The notes below the pieces were generated by a model that ran no database searches, was not told the DNA's origin, and was given only the letters and a program-made list of their open reading frames with translations. A DNA stretch of 64,000 nucleotides from Beroe ovata (taxonomy: Eukaryota; Ctenophora; Nuda; Beroida; Beroidae): contig CAMPET010000020.1 of assembly GCA_946803715.1 (NCBI GenBank), forward strand, positions 91,200 to 155,199, written 5' to 3'. The position numbers and the translations under genes were made by a program. Every line of letters begins with the position of its first letter. Position 1 is the first letter of the stretch. Shown here one piece after another: positions 24,901-35,512 of the stretch.

Positions 24901-27900
24901 GCCTCATCCTTATTAACCAGAGTTTGAGCAACATCCTCCGTTTCATCTCCATCCTGACTCTCATGTGCAAACTCTACAAGAACATCATAGTCCCGCACTT
25001 CTACACTCGCTATATCTTCAGTTTCAGTCTCAAACTCATCTTCTGTGCTTTCCTCACCGAGGATTTCATCCTCAACTTCAGTACTTTCCTCATCGAGGAT
25101 TTCATTCTCAACTTCAAGTTCAATACTTTCCTCATTTTCGACATCAATGAATTCGTCATCCTCTTCTTCTTCAATATCAATCCCATCTTCAATATCTGTT
25201 TCTCCTTCATACTCGTCCTCTTCTACTCCTTCTTTTCCTTTGTCGTCGTCTTCATCTACGTCAACCGCTTCTTCGTCAATCATTTCCTCCTCTAAATCAA
25301 AGTATTCTTCTTCGTCAATATCTTCTCCAACATCAAATATATCCTTTTTCTCTTCTTCAATATCAACCCCATCCTCCAGTTCTTCTAGTTCTTCGTCGTA
25401 AGTTGTATCCTCTTCTTCGAAGTCGGAATCATCATCAGTTTCTAAATCAATTTCGTCACCAAGTTTATCTTCTTCTCCTGTATCATCAATTTCCTCTTCC
25501 TCGTCCACATCGTCTCCATCATCAAGTTCATCTTCGTCCCATTCCCCACTCTTTCCCCCACTCAGAAATTCATCTTCACTGAGCACCTTGATGTCCCATG
25601 CAACTCTTAGAACAGTCTTCCTCATCGATATTTTGGTTATAAACAAGGCTCCATCATGTCGTGAAACAGAACTATGTTCCACGGTTAACCGCTCATTTCC
25701 CGCAATGGTACGTGTTATTTTATACTCTGTAGAATTGGCCGGGATTTCTTCTTCCTCCCCATTCACCACGATGAACCACTGAACCGTCAGGTTCTGAGGG
25801 TTACTCACAGCCAGCTCGATTGGAGTGTCCTCCACTACTTGGACTGATTTCTTGAGATGAGCAACAGCACTCCCCTCTCCCTCCTCCTTCACGATATGAC
25901 CATCTCCGACCATATGATCACCGGAACTCGACCTCTTCTCGAAACTTCTGTTGCACCATCTCCACTGGACCCTGCCTCGCGGACAATCTGCACCGTTCCC
26001 CTCAGGTTCCTGAACCACGCCTCGTTTCCTGGATTGCCGGGCACTGGCACACGAACTCCACTCGCCCCATGGCGTCATTTCACAATCAACATTGTCCCCG
26101 GTAAGGGCCCACGAGGGCCGCTCCAGTCCTCGGAATTTCAAAGACTTCTTCTTCCCTTTACGAGATCTGGATTGCTTCCTTTTACGAGATCTGGATTGCT
26201 TCCTTTTACGAGACTTGGAGGGCCTCTTCCTTTTCCTGGTGCCACACCCATACCATTGGCGAAGAGATCTATAGTCTTGATCGCTGAACTTATAATGACC
26301 GTATTTCTTCAGCTGTACCTTACTATTCTTAGATCGGACCGACCACAGATTGGAATTGATAGCGTGCCCCGTGAAGTACGGATAATGCATGGTACTCTTG
26401 TAGTCATACTCGCTTGTTGCCGGTGTGATTTTGCCGTTTACCTTGTTGAAATTGAGCATGGAGGATGACTTGATGTTGGGCCAATTGATAGACACGTATT
26501 CGTCACGGTCAGGTCGGGCCTGTGTGTGAATAGCTCCCAGGGCATGGTAAATCTCGTGCATGGTTGTGGGGTAGTCGCAGTACTCAGCCACGTTGATCAG
26601 GGTCTGTCTTCCTGGAACCAGGCCAAGTGTTGTAGCGAAACAGCCAGCAGAAGCACTAGTGTGGACGATGAAGTTCTTAGAATTCCGTGTTGCTGGTTGG
26701 AACTTCACACACGGGACTTTGGCACCAATTTCTTTGAATGCATCCAGGAGCCACTGCCTGTTTTTGGGGTTCAGATTTCTATCGAAAACATAATTATATT
26801 CGCCGTTAGGCCACTTTTGACCATTAGGAGAGAAGTAAGCACGCCGTTCTCTCACCAGCGTGGGTGGCTTATCGACAATCATTTCAGTCAAAGCAGCCAC
26901 ATCCATTGCGTCAACGTGTCCTGACAAGGATTGGTCAATTTTCGAGGCGAGCACATGGCCGTCGTCTGCTAATTGTATGTTGGTGAGGAGAGGTCCGCTA
27001 GAGTCTTCTCCATCTGATGAGTCTTCATCTGTCAAGCTGTCACTCGGTGAGGGATCGTTGGGGGCCGGTGTTTCGGGCATCAGAGTTTCGTGACCTGAGA
27101 TAAGAATCTTGTCAAAGTCTCGGGTTTCATCCACGGATGGAAAATTCTTCAGTTACACTTTACAGATATTCGTATCACAAATGTCCTACAAACCTGGGAA
27201 ATGAGCATGGAATAACTCATTGTGCTCCATGAGTAGGGCAGCAAGAGCATCCATTTCTGCCTTCACTATCGTAACAAGAGGAATCCCGTCTTCTTCAAAC
27301 GTGACATTGAGTTCCTTGATTTCTCCGAGCGGTCTTCGAAAGTCCTCTTCGTCGCCATCCTCTGTCTCACAATCCTCTTCGCACCTTTCCCCCGCTGCAG
27401 CACTTTTCTCCTCTGACTGAGAGGTCTCCTCTTCCACACTGTTGATGGCAACGTTGAACTCGAAGTCAGCTCCGTTATCTACCGGGACAACCGTCTTGTT
27501 CTCATCCTTGTTGATGGAACTTACGAATACAAGTCCCAGCAACACGAGCAAAGCCTGGGAATATGTAAGCTTCAGATTAAGATCTGATAATCCAAATTCA
27601 AAGATGGTTGAGATCATTTCTCTTCTCTCGTGTGTTTGTTGGATTAGTCTCTACCCTAAAATCCCGCCAGCGAGGGTAGGGAGTAATCATGTGTCTGAAC
27701 TACGCAATACCAAAACTGCACCCTGCAAGACTTTCTTACCGTGAAACTTCTCATCTATGGTAATCAGGTTGTTGGCATCAATTGACAAGACCAGGAACAA
27801 AACTCGACGTGAAAGTTCAAGTCAAATCACTATGTAACAGTAAAGCCTTAGGACGCGCGCATTCACAAGAAACGCGCGCGCGTCGTGTTGCTCCTTTACA

Positions 27901-30900
27901 AAGTTATTTGTAAAAAAAGAAAAGACAGAAAATGACTCTGCGCGGCGTCGATCATACGATAGCGTGGTCGACTCACATCAAGCCCTCGGCTCAATTTGGA
28001 TTATGTTAAGTGTTAACCATTGAAAAAACAGATTCTCGAAATCTCAAAAATCAAATCAAATCAGCTGAAAATTTAACATCACACTACATCGTATCCGTAT
28101 CCTCTATCCGTCCCTTGTCAACGTTCTTACTGAACTCATAGTCACTAATTTTAAGCAGGCAATCGTCTATGTTCCCTGAGTGCTGAGTGCCGCTACTATG
28201 TACTATCATTATCATGACTTTATCTCAACGACCAGTTAACGTTCTTCATGTTTTATCATGATCAATGAATGTGAAGGATCCTAGCTAATTGAAATTCAAA
28301 GTACCACCACCTCAAGCAAGACTCACTACAGAATCTCGCGCGCACGGTCACGGTAACAAACACTTCTCCTCCACTTTCCACGCCTCACACGTGTGTTTCT
28401 GTGTCCACCGTTCCAATACGCAACTCACGTACAGAGCAGACATGATCAATAGAGACATGCCACCGAGCCCGGTTAACATGGTGTCAAATGGTCGGAATGT
28501 CGAGTGGTTGACACCAATGAGGATGACACCCAGGAGGAACATGATGAAGCTGGTCACGATGAGAGATGCCATGATGATGCGAGATTGTGTGCTGTGCATC
28601 TTCCTGTAGGATCCTGCATGAACGGGAAATGTGATAGTTTCAAGTCTCTTCTTGACCAAACGGAAATAGAAAAGGCCTTTCTCACCACTCCTTACCCAAT
28701 CTTGCGTTCCCCTCGTTTAGTAGCATGAGTCGACGTTTGGGCGGAGTTTTGGCGAGTTTGTTCATGTTGATCTGGAGCCACGTCCAGCACACATCACACC
28801 GAATGTCCAAGTTGAGATGCTTCATGATCTGTTCCATTTCCACCTCTCTGAGGGATGGAGCCATAATTAGTAATCATTCATTATGATTAAGCAAATAGTT
28901 TAAGTTTAAGTTTGAGCCATAATTAGTAATCATTGTCACCTAAATCAAATAATTTGAAGTCGCTATAATTGAAATTTCACCATTTAAGGTCAGTATTAAA
29001 GTTAAAGCTGGCATGTGACATTGCTTTAAAGTCCTATTATATGGTGGTTATTGCTTTATTTACTTTAAAACACGTGTACTTAAACACAACGGGGACTCAA
29101 AACAAAGGTAAGGCTACACTCAGTTTTTTCTATAAGAAACTCTCTATAAGAAACTGAGCCTAGGATTTCTAAAAATTTAAGAAACTTAGCCTAGGATCCA
29201 GGAAAAATTAAGAAACTCTGTTGATTTACAATTAAGAAACTAAGAAACTTTGAGCCTTAAATTCTCAACTTTGTGTACAGAATCCTAGTACAACGATAAT
29301 TCATTCAACAGAAAACGTCTGGCTCCTGGGGGCTGCGCCCCCAGACCCCGCCCCTTCACTTTTATCCGTATACCACACATCTGCCACTTTTGATCAGCAT
29401 TTTGAGAACACCGATGGTGTAGACTACTAAATTTAGTACAACTATGTTGACTCAAGTAAGTTTCGAAAATTGCTATAGGATACAGAAATAAGAAACTGTT
29501 AAGAAACTTGTAGGCTCAAAATCGCGGAAAAATAAGAAACCTCTAGCCTAGGATTTTGATAAGTTTCTTATAAAAAAAACTGAGTGTATCACAAACGAGA
29601 CAAATTGTCACCAGCTACTATAGCACTCTCTCGCGTTTTCACATTTCGAGATGACATGTACATCACACAATAGGTATACCCGGTGTGTGTGTGTGTTTGT
29701 GTGTGTGTGAGTGTGAGTGTGNAATGAAGGGAAACGGTCCAGGCAACATAACAACCTGTTTGGTCTCCAGCAGCATGTTGAATTGGTCGACGCCAACTCG
29801 TATATCCTCTCCTTATACTCCCCTCTCGTTCCCGTCTCCCCTTCCTCTCCCAAACTGCTTTCCGACATCCTTGTGGACTCACTGATACGTCTGTCAGACA
29901 TCTGTGACTCACTGATTCGTCTGTCTGACATCTGTGACTCACTGATTTGTCTGTCTGACATCGTAGATTCTGTCATCCGTGTTTCCATCATACTGTCACT
30001 TTCCGGTCTGGAGTTTTCCTCACTTAAGTGAGAATCTGAAAGAAAACCACGTACTCTGGTATCAATCGGAAAAACGGGTATAAACGGGCAATATTGTATG
30101 AGTATCAGTGACACGCTGGTTTTCTATTTATAAGTCTCCCACAAATTGGAGGTAGATGATGGAGGAATGAATATTATTCATTGAACAATGATCTTGTGAA
30201 AACTAGGAGAATGAATTGCAAGACTTTCCCAATCGATCACATTATTGTAAACACTATCGTAGACCTTTTTACACAACCCGATAGGAGCTTAATGCTAAAG
30301 ATCTCTGGAATAGCATCACTGCAGTCTTAAAGTCGACAACAATGATTGCGATAAATCGATAAACGAGAAAAAAAACTGTTAAATTGGAGAGAAAGAAACA
30401 TGGATATTTTTATCCTCACCCCTCCTTGTCTCGGGTATTTTTCCCACTTTTTGTTCCTCCTCTCTCACATCCTCTTCACTTTCCTCCACCACCGTGCCTG
30501 GCACTGCTGGTCCAAGCGCGGGTACCATGGCAACCTTCAACAGGAATGCTCCGCGCGGCGTCGGCTTGACCGGAGGCAGTTTTGCCGGTAACGGGTGTAC
30601 TGAGTTCTTCATGTTTAGCACGTGTGTTGAGTCACGTGTGTTGAGTCACGTGTGTTGATATCACGCGTTAGGTGCAACTGTAACGCTTGAATTAGTGTGT
30701 CAGTATCTCATTCTGTATCCAATATGTTGAATTCCGACATGAGTCCGACATAAGAACCTTAGAGGATGATACTGTCAGCACATCAAATATTCGTTTGAAA
30801 ACCGAGAAGTGGAAATAATGGAAAATAGAAAGCAAGAAACTAGAAGCAGGAAGCAATGATCTGAAACTCTAGGCATGTAGCACTCTTCGTTGGATTCCCT

Positions 30901-32456
30901 CTCTACGGTTTTACGTCGGTTACACACATTTATATAACCAGTCGATAGTTGTAGCAAACATCCGTATCTAATGAGCGTGAAGTGAAGCGGACTCATTGAG
31001 CATAGGGAGGGGTAATGGACTCCATTATGGAGTAATTGGCAGCTTGTGGTGGGTAATTTCACCCGTCGTAGCCTAGGCTGCATATGCTATGTAGTGAGGG
31101 AGTGGTATCCATTTGTTCTTGTTTTGACACCGCATTGTTGTCAAATGTTGTCGGAATGACTCCCCTCTCAAAGTGAAATTGCCTCTCTCTGACACCACAT
31201 AAGTTATAGCTACTGCTTTCTTGACTGGCTCTGGCAACATTTCAAACTGAAAAAACTCCAACTTGACACCATTGAAAACTGAAAAGTTGACCAACGAATT
31301 GTTAAACAGCACCTATAGCAAAGAACAACACCTAATCCTATGACAATTGAACCTATGTGGCCTCTACAAACAGACTCTCTCATTCAATTACCAATGCTCA
31401 TGAATAATCATATAGTTTAAATAACAAAACAAAATGAATATTATATTAGGGGTAACAATACGAATGCACGTGTATTCCAAATCCATTAACTTCATTACAA
31501 ACGCTAATTTTATTGTAGCTAGTTAGTCTAGCTGAAATTGTTGCTCAAATCGGGCTCACAAACTGTCATTGGTCACAGAATTAGGCTAAAAAGTAGTACC
31601 AACAAATATACCAGGGTATAAATTCCTAGGTAATGCATGTAAATGCATCACCATAGAAATATCAGCACTGATTCATGTCTGGGTCGAGTAAAGTAGTTCA
31701 ATTGATACGTCACTCAAACTTACAATTAGTAATTGACACATTTCATAATAATTTTATTGAGTTACATTATTATGAAATGTGTCAAGAGATTGGTTTAACT
31801 TAACTTGACACCACTCCTTGCTGAACCAAGTCATTTCTTCACTTGACACACATTCCAGGTTCAGGGACAATATGAGAAAGACCTGTCCTCCCTACGGGAA
31901 AACAACACAGAGTTACGATGTCGAAATAAGCAGTTAGAACGGGATAAGCTTGAGTGGGAGAGTTTGAGGAAGGTCTTTGACATGAAGTGTGAAGAATACA
32001 TCGTGGAGGTAAAACACAAGAAAATATTTTTGTGTAAGATTTAATGTCGAGGTGGAATGTAAGAAATAGATTCTTTGATTGCTACAGATTCAGAGATTGT
32101 GGATGTGGTCTCTTTTCTCTCATATTCCTCAGCGAACTACCATTAGATTTTTACTCTCTTACGAAATGTTGAAATTCATTTCCGATACCCAGGTTGGAAT
32201 CATGGAAAAGAGGCTCCGGGAGTCAGAACGTGAACGAAACACGCTGCAGGACCTCCTTCAGAAGATAATCCAGGATAAAATCGAGCTGAAGCAGAAGATA
32301 GAGTTGTACGAGTTGGATCTGGAATCGGGGAGCGTCTGGTCAAAGAGCAACTCTCTGTATGCCAAGTTTGATACAAGTCTTGGTGGCAGTACTACTAACT
32401 CCATTGGGAGCTGTAGTGACCTACAGGATAGCAGTGTTACAGCGAATACTCTGTGA
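12976..32456 (+). CDS. Coiled-coil dynein-adaptor-like protein (Spindly/BICD type), 16 exons
   Basis: Exons: 12976-13036, 13116-13234, 14071-14167, 14515-14607, 16631-16727, 21600-21698, 21938-22037, 22892-23023, 23145-23297, 23390-23491, 23661-23804, 23881-24007, 24116-24309, 24524-24688, 31859-32008 and 32193-32456. All phases agree and the total is 698 residues. After an acidic start, residues 20-35 read EKAAEYGLQLLHRN, matching the CC1-box (AAxxGxxLL) by which BICD, BICDR and Spindly bind the dynein light intermediate chain. The rest is almost continuous heptad coiled coil, with a break around HELAAELEES in exon 9, and ends in a Ser-rich tail (GGSTTNSIGSCSD). It would act as a cytoplasmic dynein-dynactin cargo or kinetochore adaptor. 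The exact orthologue is undecided: I see no clear Spindly motif and no BICD cargo-binding C-terminus. Introns 5 (4.9 kb) and 14 (7.2 kb) contain other genes. Confidence 0.75.
13235..14070. other. Intron 2 of the coiled-coil gene
   Basis: 836 bp, AT-rich with many TGTAT/ATACA words. Nothing coding or repetitive identified. Confidence 0.6.
14608..16630. other. Intron 4 of the coiled-coil gene with CA repeat and X-box-like site
   Basis: Contains a CA microsatellite at about 15549-15620 and an X-box-like sequence (GTTGCCATGGTAGCAC) at about 16435. No exon or transposon recognised. Confidence 0.6.
17703..17710 (+). promoter_or_regulatory. TATA box of the papain-kringle gene
   Basis: TATAAATA lies 76 bp upstream of the preferred ATG at 17786, inside intron 5 of the host gene. 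This is consistent with an independent promoter for the nested gene. Confidence 0.55.
17786..21271 (+). CDS. Secreted papain-family cysteine protease with four kringles (intronless)
   Basis: A single-exon gene of 1161 residues. I start at 17786 because a signal peptide (MFILLLLALLSGAET) begins there; an in-frame ATG 54 bp upstream would bury it. Residues 20-110 resemble an I29-type inhibitory propeptide. The C1A catalytic domain follows: oxyanion Gln151, nucleophile Cys157 (GGCGSCWAFG), His299 (YNHAVAIVGYG) and Asn319 (RNSWDTWWGEGGY). Kringles lie at about 372-454, 610-692, 778-856 and 1015-1097, each with NYCRNPD and PWCYN- or LWCYN-type motifs. Between and after them are six small modules of pattern AxxxC-xxx-CxGVxCdg-xCW. 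The order is K-M-M-K-M, then again K-M-M-K-M, so the C-terminal half arose by internal duplication; long nucleotide stretches remain identical. The kringles and modules probably target the protease to extracellular substrates or surfaces. It lies in intron 5 of the coiled-coil gene on the same strand. Confidence 0.93.
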   Translation: MFILLLLALLSGAETADNINKPLLSLFREKLKEFRKLGFKTRNPGLLFASDKKHFEIFSKAVKMVQGLNNDPNQHWKAVLNPFSMMTEEEKALYHGVNNSIPWTDGDTPPRSVKRNVLSRKIRNAPKDKVPISVDVDAIDWTHKIPPIKSQGGCGSCWAFGGTVATEYQLNKFKDDVTSLSEQQCVDCGYADRDGCSGGWMDVCWSMIRDNGNIAAAIDDYEPYRGTDGPCKTDEVAKSSMGDYHVIGWKWAHSGNEAVRQMIANPRIGVISALVQAGGPFGAYGSGVFYHKECYSYNHAVAIVGYGSDRGELFWRVRNSWDTWWGEGGYIRMLRGPGISTCGIATWPEIPFLATDDELDTFYNMDETGVECIVGEEPDGYFYRGTVNVTKSGKQCQNWLSMTPNNHTTTPESNYHRGIGDHNYCRNPDRSPEPWCYNGEGTDPVREACDIPRCDCDYEVVSVETITVSKDEAIKMCNKDLECAGVRCDGETHCWKIGDSDEGWDPELGVIKKGGDRCIEEPVYECEFVWPVSQEGTKVFSTLEDAKKGCELKESTCKGVMCDGSSCWLDMADKDSVAKNFTTFSKQCSGDVESNTDKGPGLGMDLGRNCRESSDTRGYKYRGTANTTVSGLACQKWSSQSPNGHTRTPENNKGKGIGDHNYCRNPDGESTLWCYNGESTSPRWELCDVPVCPVCELKLVEEGDATYNREVAMEKCHTVDGCQGIFCRNAKDCWLNVGGAGEMKRPMVYEMLCTPYGDQNTTSDNSTSPTPIIPPTECLLTIDAKGVTYEGTMNVTKSGKACQNWLSDTPNNHTTPEGNGIGDHNYCRNPDSSSEPWCYNGEGTDPVREACDIPRCDCDYEVVSVETERYRKSEAVDMCSRDRACVGVRCDGDAYCWTVKGIDGGGDPELTVINKGGDRCIEEPITPCDWAWSIVEKGTKVFDTLDKAKYNCELNEDTCIGVSCDGPDYDCWLNMNDEVDSPRSYSTYGKQCSGGHDDQQDEDGPGYGMELGKNCREVDDVRGYRYRGTANTTVSGHECQNWSSQSPNGHTRTPENNKGKGIGDHNYCRNPDGESTLWCYNGESKNPRWELCDVPVCPVCELKLVEEGDKTFNRDDALEKCKVDEGCTGVTCKSKINCWLNMEGSDGAKKPTVYVMTCSAD
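18899..21240 (+). repeat. Intragenic duplication of kringle/cysteine-module unit
   Basis: The unit from about 18899 to 20040 recurs from about 20117 to 21240. The blocks encoding GIGDHNYCRNPD, the segment around DPVREACDIPRC, and the second kringle's SPNGHTRTPENNKGKG are near-identical at DNA level, including synonymous positions. This points to a recent duplication or gene conversion within the exon. Confidence 0.9.
21272..21599. other. 3' flank of the papain-kringle gene, end of host intron 5
   Basis: Contains a short tandem GAAATT run at about 21290-21315. There is no clear AATAAA signal close to the stop. Nothing else seen. Confidence 0.55.
24861..27617 (-). CDS. Astacin metalloprotease with TSP1, Ig-like domain and acidic tail, 2 exons
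   Basis: Exons 27194-27617 and 24861-27094 join in phase (intron about 100 bp) to 885 residues. The N-terminus has a hydrophobic signal segment (QALLVLLGLVFVSS) and an acidic propeptide. The mature protease probably follows RERRAYFSPNG. The zinc motif HEIYHALGAIH starts at His321 (ligands H321, H325, H331; catalytic E322), and the Met-turn is STMHYPY. A Lys/Arg/Ser linker (repeated KRKQSRSR) leads to a thrombospondin type 1 repeat from about residue 479 (CEMTPWGEWSSC), then an Ig-like region (NLTVQWFIV). The final ~230 residues are overwhelmingly Glu/Asp. Secreted astacins process matrix or developmental proteins; the acidic tail could bind calcium or cationic partners. The gene lies antisense in intron 14 of the coiled-coil gene. 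The acidic tail is an extreme low-complexity sequence and its length may vary. Confidence 0.9.
27618..28347. other. Region between the two antisense nested genes
   Basis: Contains a GC palindrome-like block near 27850-27890 (ACGCGCGC then CGCGCGCGTCG), similar in composition to the fold-back repeats but without clear arms. It should hold the promoter of the astacin gene. No coding exon recognised. Confidence 0.5.
28348..30612 (-). CDS. Unrecognised two-membrane-segment protein with Ser/Arg repeats, 4 exons
   Basis: Exons 30420-30612, 29756-30035, 28696-28847 and 28348-28613 join in phase to about 296 residues. The start is the ATG at 30612, because the upstream in-frame start is GTG. The N-terminus is proline rich. 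Exon 2 encodes about three tandem copies of a MSDRRISESQ-like decapeptide, likely phosphorylatable. Exon 3 is a helical segment with a CDVCW pair of cysteines. Exon 4 has two membrane segments (IIMASLIVTSFIMFLLGVIL and MLTGLGGMSLLIMSALYVSC) separated by a short polar loop, then a cytoplasmic tail. This predicts a hairpin membrane protein with a long cytosolic N-terminus; I recognise no family. The gene is antisense within intron 14 of the coiled-coil gene. Exon 2's 3' part has an alternative frame (LLETKQ), so that junction is less certain. Confidence 0.6.
29115..29588. mobile_element. Mariner-type MITE with TA target site
   Basis: Terminal inverted repeats of about 25 bp (CACTCAGTTTTTT at the left, AAAAAACTGAGTG at the right) are flanked on both sides by TA, the Tc1/mariner target duplication. 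The interior contains repeated AAGAAACT and GCCTAGGAT words and a GGGGGCTGCGCCCCC hairpin, but no transposase. It lies in an intron of the two-membrane-segment gene. Confidence 0.75.
29880..29975. repeat. 30-bp coding tandem repeat
   Basis: Three diverged copies of a 30-bp unit (GACTCACTGATTCGTCTGTC on the + strand) encode, on the minus strand, the MSDRRISESQ-like decapeptide repeats of the two-membrane-segment protein. Confidence 0.85.
30619..30655. promoter_or_regulatory. Three CACGTG E-boxes in a 14-bp tandem array
   Basis: The unit CACGTGTGTTGAGT occurs at 30619, 30633 and 30647, the last copy slightly diverged. It sits immediately upstream of the ATG of the minus-strand two-membrane-segment gene, a position expected for a 5'UTR or proximal promoter. 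Confidence 0.5.
30663..31858. other. Right part of host intron 14
   Basis: No confident gene. A minus-strand open frame at 31073-31312 begins after a plausible acceptor and encodes a mixed sequence (PEPVKKAVAITYVV), but it lacks a good donor or partner exons. The stretch also carries an 18-nt-arm hairpin at 31735-31783. Confidence 0.5.
31735..31783. repeat. Perfect 18-nt-arm hairpin
   Basis: GACACATTTCATAATAAT is followed by a 13-nt loop and its exact reverse complement ATTATTATGAAATGTGTC. It is intronic (host intron 14). It could be a minimal fold-back transposon relic or a structured RNA; the arms are shorter than a typical microRNA precursor. Confidence 0.9.
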
Positions 32457-33940
32457 TATTCTGTGATACTATGTGTATCCAGCCTCTGAGTCTGTGTGCC
32501 TGTGTGTGAGTGTGTGTGTGGAGTTATTTGAGATTAATTCAAAAGTATGTACATTAACTTGGATAAATTTCGATTTTGTAGTTATGCAATGAGATAATTT
32601 CATGCTTATTTTGTTGCTACTTAATCCCAATCACCGCAGCAAATGCTCTGATCAGGCTTACGTCTCAACAAAATGCCTGAAATGCCCATCCATTCTTGTT
32701 TCAGTCTGATCTGAATGATTTAGTCTGATTTGACTGCTTAAATGCCACAGATGGTAACATAGCACAATTTGTGTTGATCTCAATTTTGCATTGACATGAA
32801 TGTGAAGAATGTCAGTGAATTGACATAGAAATATAAGAACCGTGATGAATGTTTAAATACGGCTGATAAAGTGAAATGTGAATATTTGAATTGGAAAGGA
32901 TTCGAGTCCGTTATTCCGTCATTATTACCAGTCATCATTATGGCCTGGACTTCACATAAATTAGCCCTGAATGATTGATTGTGCGGTACACTTCAGGTTT
33001 TATGTTTGTATAAACAGAGCTTATTTTAATTCGATATCAGATATTTTAGATTCTTGTAGGTGTAAATATTGTATATCTTCCAAATTTTAGATTTAGTTCC
33101 TTTGCTAATTCATGTGTTTTATTGATTTAAATCATGGCAGTGATCTCTGAAAAATGAGAGGCATGTGACTGGAATGAGAGTCCTAACGCGCGTTGCGCGC
33201 ACTGAGCAAATGCTTGCAATGAGTGCTTCCATCAGAAAATCTGTGCGAAAATACGGTCTTCGCGTAATCTATTATTAGAATCAAAACAAACGACGTCGTT
33301 TCAGAAGCAGTTGATATGATGATAGAACAACTACGCTTATCAACAACTGAATATCATAAAATCATTAAGAATGATGCACTGTTAATCTCAAACAAACAAT
33401 ATCAATTTTAAATATTCCATTTGAATGAAAATAATTGCTCATTTAGATTTTTCTTTCGGTTTTAATAAACAGACAAACCCATTTAACGAAAGAAATGAAC
33501 GACAATTTACTGTCCCAATCCAAGATAGGTACTGCGATAAATCAACAATATTCAAGCAACTGCATCCTGTTGTGATGTAAGTTCTTATCAATTTATGTAT
33601 GAAGTGTCTTTATTATTCGTACTTTTGCAATTTTTTTGGATCATGAATTCATCCCTTAGCTTTTACAGTTCATATAAATCACTTAAGAGAAAGCTTTTAT
33701 CACTTTTTTCAGCATTTTCATTCTTTCTGAACTATAATTTCTGAAAGTCCTCGAAAAATTGTGTGTCCATAGTCCAATAAAGTCTCATACCGATCTTCCT
33801 TGACATTAAATGGGAAAACATTTTCATATTTATCAGTTAAATACATAACATACAACAAAATAGTATTCCTCACAGTCTAAACACGCCCCTCACCCGGGCC
33901 TAATATCAATGTTTTCTGGATAAATTGACACACGCGCACG
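32457..33940. other. 3' flank of the coiled-coil gene, AT-rich
   Basis: Includes the 3'UTR and a short GCGC palindrome (ACGCGCGTTGCGCGC) near 33185. No further coding sequence recognised. Confidence 0.55.
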
Positions 33941-33959
33941 CGAGCGTTACCAGTTGCTA

Positions 33960-34040
33960 CAGAGATATCACGTAGCAACTGTCACGTAACCATTAGCAAC
34001 GTGTGCTCTTGTCACGTGTTGTTGACACGTGTGTCACGTG
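33960..34040. promoter_or_regulatory. CACGTG array beside the LC3 stop codon
   Basis: CACGTG cores occur at 34013, 34026 and 34034 (the last in GTCACGTGAC, a CLEAR-like decamer), together with GTAGCAAC and TAGCAACG half-sites of X-box type. The array abuts the 3' end of the LC3 gene, so it is downstream of LC3 rather than in its promoter. Confidence 0.4.
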
Positions 34041-34041
34041 A

Positions 34042-35512
<1,471 letters not shown>

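Noticed and set aside
24924-25401. Plus-strand frames rich in Ser/Phe opposite the astacin tail
   Set aside because: They are the complement of the Glu/Asp-rich coding region of the minus-strand astacin gene; their composition is dictated by GAA/GAT repeats.
31073-31312. Minus-strand frame with PEPVKKAVAITYVV
   Set aside because: It has an acceptor but no donor, no start and no partner exons, so it is not called as a gene.
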